Source of the DNA: JALTID01 sp027004335 [NCBI: bacterium]
GTDB taxonomy: Bacteria > JALSQH01
DNA: 7,571 nt
Assembly (NCBI GenBank): GCA_027004335.1
Contig: JALTID010000195.1
Coordinates: 1 to 7,571 of the forward strand
Direction: 5' to 3'
Position 1 is the stretch's first letter, and every line of letters starts with the position of its first letter. The notes beneath the pieces were generated by a model. The model did not search any database. It was not told where the DNA came from and saw nothing but the letters and a program-made list of their open reading frames with translations. Position numbers and translations under genes: made by a program. Below, piece after piece: positions 1-5,353 of this stretch.

Positions 1-137
1 AGAACAATGGAGAGGATCTTGAGAAGGGAACTTACTCCCTGAAGGGCGTGTCTGTGAGACTCTTTAAAATGATATTTCGCTTTATCAAACTCTTCTGAAA
101 CCTCAGTCAGACTCAGTAATTTTTTTTCGCTTTCCAT
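1..137 (-). CDS. Unrecognised protein, N-terminal 45 codons only (cut by the window edge)
   Basis: An open frame starts at ATG 137-135 and runs off the left edge with no stop. The visible residues start MESEKKLLSLTEVSEEFDKA and end in a more hydrophobic stretch, GVSSLLKILSIV. The first 30 residues are highly charged and look helical. There is a small His cluster (H23, H28, H30) and no Cys. It is not possible to tell whether the hydrophobic end leads into a membrane segment or is one face of an amphipathic helix. The start is supported by AGGTGAGGAG a few bases upstream. The gene begins only 7 bases after the ATPase gene, and its ribosome-binding site contains that gene's stop codon, so the two are probably translationally coupled. 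I do not recognise the family and assign no function. Context suggests a partner, substrate or regulator of the ArsA-like ATPase, which is inference only. Codons 4-6 (GAA AAA AAA) carry an eight-A run. Confidence 0.72.
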   Translation of the reverse strand, partial: MESEKKLLSLTEVSEEFDKAKYHFKESHRHALQGVSSLLKILSIV

Positions 138-140
138 TTT

Positions 141-150
141 CTCCTCACCT
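141..150 (-). promoter_or_regulatory. Ribosome-binding site overlapping the stop codon of the ATPase gene
   Basis: On the minus strand the sequence reads AGGTGAGGAG, followed three bases later by the ATG of the unrecognised gene at 137. The TGA inside this motif (147-145) is the stop codon of the ArsA-like gene. Ribosomes ending the ATPase therefore finish on top of the next gene's Shine-Dalgarno, an arrangement typical of translational coupling. The motif also decides the start of the truncated gene. Confidence 0.7.
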
Positions 151-1305
151 GAAATAGAGTTTAAGAGAATCATCCTTGTATTTAGCTTTTATTAAATCTC
201 TTACAGCGATGCTTCTGGGAAGAGGGATACTTCTCTGAAAGTTCCTAACTTTTATAGTAACCTCATCACTTGTTCTCCAGATGGAAATTTCTCTTCTGTC
301 AACATTTGGTAAATTCACATTGAGTAAAAAAAATTTATCTTCTTTAATCACTTCAAAAGGCTTATCAAAATAAAATACCTCTGCAGGATCCTCATCAACA
401 AAAATCGCATTTCCCAATTTTTCAAGAGAATCTAAGTTTATAACCTCATCCTCAAAATATGGAGCAGTTTTTATGGGCAATGGGGAAAATATCTCTTCCG
501 CCTCCTTAAGATATTCATGCTGCTTCTTCACCCAGTTTTCAAAATAGCCACCACCAGCTTCCTCAGGGAATACTTTATTTATTATCACAAGATCAACCTG
601 CAAACCAAAAAGATGGAAATAACCAAGAGCTCTCTGGGATTCCTGAAAGACCATCTTTTCAGGGTTTGCTACAAGCCTGATAGATGTAACCTCAGGATTT
701 ACTAAAATCTTCCTCAAACTCTCTATCTTCTTGTAAAGTTCCTCAAAGGCGCTGAATATCTCTTTATCAGGCATAGGGACTCTGGATAATTTCTCTGCAA
801 TGGGTCTGATTGCTGTTACGACTCTTTTTTCAATATGAAAATATTTCTCCATATACCATCTTATTGCCTCCGGAATAGCTAACATTCTTGCTGTGTTACC
901 TGAAGGGGCACAATCTATTACCGCAACATCATACCTCCCGTTGTCATAAAATTCCCTTATCTTAAGTAAACTAAATAAATCTTCAATTCCTGGAAACATC
1001 AGCAACTCTTCAGCTGTAATTTCATTTAATCCCTGAGAGTTTAAAACCTTAACAAGATATTTTCTTATTGAATCCCAGTTCTTTCTTATTTCAGCATTAA
1101 CATCAACTTCCATTGCCCAGAGTTTATCTTTAATTTCAAGAGGCTCTCCATTTAATCTAACATCAAGAGAATCAGAGAGGGAATGTGCAGGATCAGTACT
1201 CAGAACTACTGTTCTGTAACCCTTATTAGAAGATATTATTCCCGTAGCAGCACTAACACTGGTCTTGCCAACACCTCCTTTACCTGAATAAAGAATTATT
1301 CTCAT
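145..1305 (-). CDS. ArsA/Get3-family ATPase with C-terminal Hsp20-like domain
   Basis: This is a 386-residue single-copy P-loop ATPase of the ArsA/Get3 group. Visible motifs are the deviant Walker A GKGGVGKT at residues 8-15 (signature Lys 9 and Lys 14), the switch I motif STDPAHSLSD at 36-45, and the switch II/Walker B motif VIDCAPSGNT at 129-138, where the family more often has D-T-A-P-T-G-H-T. Residues from about 322 to 386 fit the small beta-rich Hsp20-like domain found at the end of many bacterial ArsA-like proteins. The whole protein has one cysteine (C132). It therefore lacks the Cys set that binds arsenite in plasmid ArsA and the C-x-x-C that holds zinc in Get3. No arsB, arsC or arsR is nearby, so an arsenic pump role is unlikely; membrane-protein targeting or another client-handling role is possible but unproven. 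An upstream TTG at 1308 could add one residue, but ATG 1305 has the better Shine-Dalgarno spacing. The start overlaps the polX stop by one base. Confidence 0.88.
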   Translation of the reverse strand: MRIILYSGKGGVGKTSVSAATGIISSNKGYRTVVLSTDPAHSLSDSLDVRLNGEPLEIKDKLWAMEVDVNAEIRKNWDSIRKYLVKVLNSQGLNEITAEELLMFPGIEDLFSLLKIREFYDNGRYDVAVIDCAPSGNTARMLAIPEAIRWYMEKYFHIEKRVVTAIRPIAEKLSRVPMPDKEIFSAFEELYKKIESLRKILVNPEVTSIRLVANPEKMVFQESQRALGYFHLFGLQVDLVIINKVFPEEAGGGYFENWVKKQHEYLKEAEEIFSPLPIKTAPYFEDEVINLDSLEKLGNAIFVDEDPAEVFYFDKPFEVIKEDKFFLLNVNLPNVDRREISIWRTSDEVTIKVRNFQRSIPLPRSIAVRDLIKAKYKDDSLKLYFR

Positions 1306-1316
1306 CAACCACCTCT
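1303..1316 (-). promoter_or_regulatory. TGATG stop/start overlap and Shine-Dalgarno of the ArsA-like gene
   Basis: The minus strand reads AGAGGTGGTTGATG. The TGA (1307-1305) ends polX, and its A is the first base of the ATG (1305-1303) of the ATPase gene. The AGAGGTGG (1316-1309) that serves as ribosome-binding site also encodes the last residues of PolX (Arg-Gly-Gly). This one-base overlap is a classic reinitiation junction and is the reason for choosing ATG 1305 over TTG 1308. Confidence 0.75.
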
Positions 1317-3029
1317 TTTTCTATGGGATAAAACCCACGCTCTTAGTTTATCAAAACTCCATGTGTTTACAACTAAGTCAGGAATTACCCAGCCTCTCCT
1401 TGCCACGCCTACACCAAACTGGATAAAAGCAAGCTGATCAAGCTGATGCGCATCAGTAGCAATGGATAATTTCACTCCTGCTTCCACAGCTTTTCTCACA
1501 TTTAGATCATTTAAATCCAGCCTTTTGTAGTAGGAATTAATTTCAAGAGCCTTGTCGTGTTTTCTGGCAGCCACAATAACAGCATCAATATTTACTTTGT
1601 ATGGCTCCCTCTCACCTATCAATCTTCCTGTGGGATGAGCAATGATATCAACATAGGGATTTTCAATTGCCCTGATAACCCTCCTGGTCATAACATCCTC
1701 AGAGTCCTTAAACCCGCTGTGTATAGCAGCAACCACAATATCAAATTCTTTTAAAATCTCCTCTAGATAGTCAAGGGAGCCATCTTTTAAAATATCAACT
1801 TCGGTACCATACAGCACCAAAGGTCCCGGTTTCTGATTTATCTCTCTTATCTCCTGAAGTTTCCTTTTTAAATCTTCAGGAGATACACCATGGGCTATTC
1901 TCTGAGATGGGGAATGATCTGTGACGGCAATATATTCGTAGCCCATATCTTCTGCGGATTTTCTCAATTCTGTAATGGTAGCAGAACCATCACTGTACTT
2001 TGAATGAATATGGAGATCACCTTTAATATCCCGCAGATCAACAACCTCGGGAAGCTGGTTCTTCTGAGCAAGCTCAATTTCTCCTCTGTCTTCCCTCATC
2101 TCAGGGGGGATAAACTGCATGCCCAGGATCCTGTAAATATCTTCCTCTTCTTCCCCACCAATTTTTCTTGACCCTTTAAATATGCCATACTCACTGATCT
2201 TCAATCCTTTTTCACGAGCAATAGTCCTCAAATGAATATTATGCTGTTTTGAACCGGTAAAATACTGAAGAGCTGCTCCAAAGGATTCTCTTTGAACAAC
2301 TCTGAAATCAACCTGAATATTTTTCTCTTTTAAGATTACACTTCCTTTGGTATCACCATGGGCTAAAATTTCCTTTACCTCAGGTAGAGAGACAAAGAAA
2401 TCAACGGCTTTTGCTCCATTCTCAGATACAGCAAGAATATCAATATCCCCAACAGTCTCTTTAAATCTCCTCAGGGACCCTGCATATATTATTCTTGCAA
2501 CATCGGCCCCTTCTTTCACTTTTCTTATGAGTTCTTCCGCTATGGGAAGAGCCTCCCCCACTGGGGTTCTCCCTGTCATAGATTCATAAAGAGCTATTCC
2601 CCTTTTTATCTTCTCAACAGTTTTATCTCCCATTCTGGGTAAAGATGCAAGTATCCCCCCATCTATGGCTTTCTTTAGCAAAGAAATGTTCTCTACCCCT
2701 GCTTTTTCGTAAAGCAGTTTTACAGTTCTGGGACCAAGGCCTGGAATTTCCATGAGTTCTATTACCCCTTCAGGGACCTCTTTTTTAAGTTCCTCATATT
2801 TTCGCAACTTATCAGTGGTAACATATTCTACTATCTTCTTCGCAAGTTTTTCACCAATTCCCTGAATTTTCACCAACCCTTTTTCATCCATTTCTGAAAC
2901 ATCCTTCGTCATACCTCTGAGAACCTGTGCAGCCTTTCTGTAGGCATTTACTTTGAAAGGCATCTCTCCCTTAAATTCCAGAATATTAGCCATCTTATCA
3001 AAAATATCTGCTATTTCTCTATTTTTCAT
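1305..3029 (-). CDS. polX: DNA polymerase/3'-5' exonuclease PolX (family X polymerase with PHP domain)
   Basis: At 574 residues it matches the length of bacterial PolX, a gap-filling base-excision-repair polymerase with a metal-dependent PHP nuclease. In order it has an N-terminal helical 8-kDa-type region with helix-hairpin-helix motifs (IQGIGEKLAKKI at 55-66, IPGLGPRTVKLL at 95-106). The polymerase palm follows, with AGSLRRFKETVGDIDIL at 183-199, catalytic Asp 195 and 197, and the third Asp at 241 in QVDFRVV. Next come TGSKQHN at 258-264 and the PHP domain from about 336. All expected PHP metal ligands are visible: H340, H342, D371, H372, E410, H437, H465, D526 and H528. Both activities should be intact. 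ATG 3029 has AGGA eight bases upstream. The gene lies 33 bases after the CBS-domain gene and its stop is fused to the ATPase start. Nothing suggests decay or transfer. Confidence 0.96.
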   Translation of the reverse strand: MKNREIADIFDKMANILEFKGEMPFKVNAYRKAAQVLRGMTKDVSEMDEKGLVKIQGIGEKLAKKIVEYVTTDKLRKYEELKKEVPEGVIELMEIPGLGPRTVKLLYEKAGVENISLLKKAIDGGILASLPRMGDKTVEKIKRGIALYESMTGRTPVGEALPIAEELIRKVKEGADVARIIYAGSLRRFKETVGDIDILAVSENGAKAVDFFVSLPEVKEILAHGDTKGSVILKEKNIQVDFRVVQRESFGAALQYFTGSKQHNIHLRTIAREKGLKISEYGIFKGSRKIGGEEEEDIYRILGMQFIPPEMREDRGEIELAQKNQLPEVVDLRDIKGDLHIHSKYSDGSATITELRKSAEDMGYEYIAVTDHSPSQRIAHGVSPEDLKRKLQEIREINQKPGPLVLYGTEVDILKDGSLDYLEEILKEFDIVVAAIHSGFKDSEDVMTRRVIRAIENPYVDIIAHPTGRLIGEREPYKVNIDAVIVAARKHDKALEINSYYKRLDLNDLNVRKAVEAGVKLSIATDAHQLDQLAFIQFGVGVARRGWVIPDLVVNTWSFDKLRAWVLSHRKRGG

Positions 3030-3062
3030 ACGAAAATTCCTATTAGTTCATTCAGCGTATCT

Positions 3063-3473
3063 CTACAATAACTTGGAGGGTCTAACTATAACTTCAGCAA
3101 TGTTAGAAAGCTCTGTTATAAGAATCATCATAATATCATCAATAGAAATCATTCCCACAAGCTTCTTGTTTTCATTCACCACAGGTAATCTCCTTATATT
3201 TTTCTCAGACATCAACTTTGTGGCTTCATAGAGCTCAGCAAACTCAGGAATCACCATAACATTTTTTGACATGACCTCCCCTACCTTTTTATCACAACCG
3301 TCAGCAATAGCAAGGGTAATATCCCTATCAGTTATAATCCCCTTTATTTCGTCACCATCAGCTACTACTGCCGCCCCTACATCGTTTTTCCTCATTATTT
3401 CTGAAACCTCCTGCAGAGTCATATCAGCCTTAACAGTAACTGGACTTTTGCTCATAAAATGTTTGATAAGCAT
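3063..3473 (-). CDS. Stand-alone CBS-domain protein (two CBS repeats)
   Basis: This 136-residue protein is almost entirely a tandem CBS pair (Bateman module). The first repeat covers roughly residues 3-58 and starts MSKSPVTVKADMTLQEVSEI; the second, roughly 64-120, starts VMSKNVMVIPEFAELYEATK. Each ends in the characteristic strand-helix turn: GIITDRDI at 45-52 and GMISIDDI at 107-114. The GIITDRD turn resembles those that contact the ribose of AMP, ADP or ATP in other CBS proteins, so adenine nucleotide sensing is plausible. No DNA-binding or catalytic domain is attached, so it must act on another protein or as a dimer by itself. An upstream in-frame TTG at 3500 would lengthen it by nine residues, but that start would lie before the strong Shine-Dalgarno, so ATG 3473 is preferred. 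It sits 16 bases after the sugar kinase gene and 33 before polX, probably in one transcript. Confidence 0.9.
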   Translation of the reverse strand: MLIKHFMSKSPVTVKADMTLQEVSEIMRKNDVGAAVVADGDEIKGIITDRDITLAIADGCDKKVGEVMSKNVMVIPEFAELYEATKLMSEKNIRRLPVVNENKKLVGMISIDDIMMILITELSNIAEVIVRPSKLL

Positions 3474-3477
3474 TAAA

Positions 3478-3487
3478 TCACCTCCTT
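3478..3487 (-). promoter_or_regulatory. Strong Shine-Dalgarno of the CBS-domain gene
   Basis: The minus strand reads AAGGAGGTGA, a full-length match to the consensus anti-Shine-Dalgarno complement, four bases before ATG 3473. It lies directly downstream of the sugar kinase stop codon (3492-3490). It is the strongest ribosome-binding site in the leftward block and fixes the CBS protein start. It suggests the small protein is made at a high rate relative to its neighbours. Confidence 0.75.
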
Positions 3488-3489
3488 GA

Positions 3490-4428
3490 TCATTCAGCAA
3501 TTCTTTTTAATTTTATTCTCTTATATAAATTCTCAACATCTATCCTGGAACATAGCTGGGTACCTGGAGTAAGTGCTGTAGCAGTACCTGCAGCTACTCC
3601 CCATTTGAAGGCATCCACAGGATCGCCAGATTGAGAATAGTTCCACACAAAGGCGGCCACCAGTGAATCACCAGCTCCTACTGTACTCTGAACAGCAACC
3701 CTGGGAGGAACAGCCCTGTAGAAGCCGCTTTCACAGGCAAGAATGGCACCTTTTGCCCCCATAGACATTATAATTATCTCTATCCCGTCTTCTAATAACT
3801 TCTTCCCTGCCTCAATGTAATCATCAATCTTTTTTATGCTCATATCCAAAAGCCTCTCCAGCTCGTAAGTATTCGGTTTAATCATAAAAGGCTTGGCTTT
3901 AACTCCTTCTTTAAGCGGTTCTCCATCTGCATCAAGAATGCATTTGAAACCCTTCTGATTAAATTCATCAATCAGAACCCGATAGATATCAGGTTCAAAT
4001 CCTCTGGGTATACTTCCGGAAAGCACAAGAAATCCATCCTGAGGCTTTAACGACAATAATTTCTTCAAAAACCACTCTCGCTCTTCAGGTGAAATTTCCG
4101 GTCCAGGAGCATTAATTCTTATCTGGTCATGGGTATAATTATCTTCTATGATCACATTGGTCCTCGTTTCTCCTTTAATATTTATGACCTCAAGATTTAA
4201 TCCCAGTTTTTTTAATCTATCCTTTATCTCGTAGCCTGTATATCCTCCCAGCAATACAAACGCCTTGGAATTTCCACCCAATTCACTAATAACCCTTGAG
4301 ACATCAATCCCCTTACCTCCAGGATCCTTTAAAACACCAAGAGCTCTGTTAGTGTCATCAAAAACGAGCTCACTTACAAGATAGGTTATGTCAATTGTGG
4401 GATTAAGGGTCACCGTTATTATCTGCAC
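3490..4428 (-). CDS. PfkB-family sugar-phosphate kinase (1-phosphofructokinase / hexose kinase type)
   Basis: This 312-residue protein belongs to the PfkB branch with 1-phosphofructokinase, tagatose-6-phosphate kinase and E. coli Pfk-2. It should phosphorylate a phosphorylated ketohexose using ATP in the cytoplasm. Family signatures are TLNPTID at residues 7-13, PGGKGIDVSR at 36-45, LSGSIPRG at 136-143, KPNTYELE at 184-191, MSMGAKGA at 221-228, and the anion hole with catalytic base VGAGDS at 250-255 (Asp 254). Conserved Arg 28, 89 and 104 line up with sugar-phosphate ligands of Pfk-2, while the usual Asn of the G-I-N motif is Asp 42 here. The start is GTG 4428, with GGAGG five bases upstream; an overlapping ATG is out of frame. 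There is no fructose PTS gene alongside, so the substrate (fructose-1-P, fructose-6-P or tagatose-6-P) cannot be decided. It is probably the first gene of a five-gene operon. Confidence 0.9.
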   Translation of the reverse strand: MQIITVTLNPTIDITYLVSELVFDDTNRALGVLKDPGGKGIDVSRVISELGGNSKAFVLLGGYTGYEIKDRLKKLGLNLEVINIKGETRTNVIIEDNYTHDQIRINAPGPEISPEEREWFLKKLLSLKPQDGFLVLSGSIPRGFEPDIYRVLIDEFNQKGFKCILDADGEPLKEGVKAKPFMIKPNTYELERLLDMSIKKIDDYIEAGKKLLEDGIEIIIMSMGAKGAILACESGFYRAVPPRVAVQSTVGAGDSLVAAFVWNYSQSGDPVDAFKWGVAAGTATALTPGTQLCSRIDVENLYKRIKLKRIAE

Positions 4429-4448
4429 TCATTCCTCCGCTTTTAATT

Positions 4449-4477
4449 AAGATAGCAATTTTTAGGCTAAAAGACAA
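4449..4477 (-). promoter_or_regulatory. Candidate sigma70-type promoter for the kinase-CBS-polX-ATPase operon
   Basis: In the 55-base gap before the kinase gene the minus strand has TTGTCT (4477-4472), a 17-base spacer and TATCTT (4454-4449). Each hexamer matches the consensus at 4 of 6 positions. The predicted start would leave a leader of about 14 bases before GTG 4428. The spacer contains a 13-base palindrome (TTTTAGCCTAAAA, 4472-4460). In AT-rich DNA matches of this quality can arise by chance, so read-through from the glycosyltransferase gene remains an alternative. Confidence 0.35.
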
Positions 4478-4483
4478 GATAAG

Positions 4484-5233
4484 TTAAATCCCTCTTGTTC
4501 TTTCAAAGAGCTTCAAGTACTTTAAAAATACATAGTAACTATTAAGAGCCTCAATTATAAAACCTTCAATACCATCTAAGAAACCAAGATTTATAATATA
4601 ATTTCTGAAAAAGGTAAAAATCGGGAAAAGTGCTATGTGGTACCACCTGCCTTTCCAACCTTCTTTCATTCTCTGGTTGGCTCCCCACTCAGCGTATCTG
4701 TGAAGCCTCTTTAAATAGTCTTCAACTCCATGGTATGTATAATGTATAAACTTATTTTTTAAACTACCAACATTTCCATCAACAATCATTTCTTCATGTA
4801 CTTCCTTATCTTCATACCTTGCCCTATCTCGCTTAAACAACCTTATCACTTTGTCCCTGCCCCAGGAACCATGCTTGATCTCCTTCTTACCAAAAAAATT
4901 TCTTCTTCCTATCCAGTAGGCATCATATCGGGGAGATTCAAGAACCTTCAAAATTTCTTTCTGTAGCTCTGGAGGAACTCTTTCATCTGCATCTACAATT
5001 AAAACCCACTGATACTTTGCCTGTGGAATTATCCAGTTTTTCTGTTTCGCTGAATAATCATACTCATGCTGAACCACTTTTGTAGCGTATTTTTGTGCTA
5101 TCTCAACTGTTCTGTCTGTACTGAATGAATCAACAACTATGATCTCATCTGCAAAACTAATACTTCTGAGACACTCTTCAATATTATTTTCCTCGTTGTA
5201 TGTTGGCACAATGGCACTTAATTTCTCTCTCAT
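4484..5233 (-). CDS. Family 2 glycosyltransferase, WaaE/KdtX-like
   Basis: This 249-residue GT-A fold glycosyltransferase probably adds a sugar to a lipopolysaccharide core or other surface glycan at the inner face of the membrane. It opens with the family 2 hallmark LSAIVPTYNEENNIEECL (residues 5-22), then IIVVDSFSTDRT (31-42) for the nucleotide sugar, and the metal-binding D-x-D in VDADERVPPE (80-89, Asp 81 and 83). RRNFFGKKEIKHGSW (110-124), RLFKR (131-135) and VHEE (145-148) are typical of the WaaE-like branch. The C-terminal part from about 198 is rich in aromatic and hydrophobic residues (ALFPIFTFFRNYIINLGFLD, 201-220) and probably associates with the membrane rather than spanning it. 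A GTG at 5245 would add four residues, but the -10 element at 5255-5250 places transcription starts near 5243, so ATG 5233 is preferred. Donor and acceptor are unknown and no other glycan genes are in view. Confidence 0.88.
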   Translation of the reverse strand: MREKLSAIVPTYNEENNIEECLRSISFADEIIVVDSFSTDRTVEIAQKYATKVVQHEYDYSAKQKNWIIPQAKYQWVLIVDADERVPPELQKEILKVLESPRYDAYWIGRRNFFGKKEIKHGSWGRDKVIRLFKRDRARYEDKEVHEEMIVDGNVGSLKNKFIHYTYHGVEDYLKRLHRYAEWGANQRMKEGWKGRWYHIALFPIFTFFRNYIINLGFLDGIEGFIIEALNSYYVFLKYLKLFERTRGI

Positions 5234-5249
5234 ATTTAATCTCACTGGA

Positions 5250-5277
5250 ATTATACATTATAAGCCTGTTATTGCAA
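5250..5277 (-). promoter_or_regulatory. Promoter for the glycosyltransferase gene (perfect -10 TATAAT)
   Basis: The minus strand has TATAAT at 5255-5250, identical to the sigma70 consensus. TTGCAA lies at 5277-5272 with a 16-base spacer (4 of 6 to TTGACA); TTTGCA with a 17-base spacer is an alternative reading. Transcription would start near 5243, giving about 10 bases before ATG 5233 and excluding the in-frame GTG at 5245. The leader has only a weak ribosome-binding site (GTGA). Confidence 0.55.
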
Positions 5278-5304
5278 AAAACCTGTACTTTTCTCCAATT
5301 TTGT

Positions 5305-5332
5305 TTGAAATTTTAACCATGTTGAATATACT
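5305..5332 (+). promoter_or_regulatory. Promoter for the folD-gcvT-gcvH operon
   Basis: TTGAAA at 5305-5310 and TATACT at 5327-5332 are separated by 16 bases. Each matches its consensus at 5 of 6 positions, the best -35/-10 pair I found in the window. The start would fall near 5339-5340, leaving a leader of about 14 bases that is mostly the Shine-Dalgarno. No operator-like dyad is obvious. The back-to-back glycosyltransferase promoter begins 27 bases to the left. Confidence 0.6.
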
Positions 5333-5343
5333 TTAATCAACTC

Positions 5344-5350
5344 AGGAGGT
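5344..5350 (+). promoter_or_regulatory. Ribosome-binding site of folD
   Basis: AGGAGGT lies three bases before ATG 5354 and is a near-perfect Shine-Dalgarno, although its spacing is on the short side. It fixes the folD start and fills most of the short predicted leader. Confidence 0.7.
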
Positions 5351-5353
5351 GGT

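Noticed and set aside
145-1305. Arsenic resistance locus
   Set aside because: No arsB, arsC, arsR or arsD is present, and the ATPase has no arsenite-binding cysteine set.
1557-3231. Several plus-strand open frames of 65-92 codons opposite polX and its upstream gap
   Set aside because: They lie antisense to polX or the CBS gene, lack ribosome-binding sites, and have compositions typical of reverse frames of a conserved gene.
3048-3498. The nonamer GCTGAATGA upstream of both polX (3056-3048) and the CBS gene (3498-3490), minus strand
   Set aside because: One copy is part of the kinase's coding end and stop codon, and flanking bases differ. Two copies of a nonamer in this length are not convincing as a regulatory element.
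4429-4483. Possible rho-independent terminator after the glycosyltransferase gene
   Set aside because: The only dyad (4460-4472) has a one-base centre, is AT-rich and is not followed by a proper T run, so it would not form a terminator hairpin.
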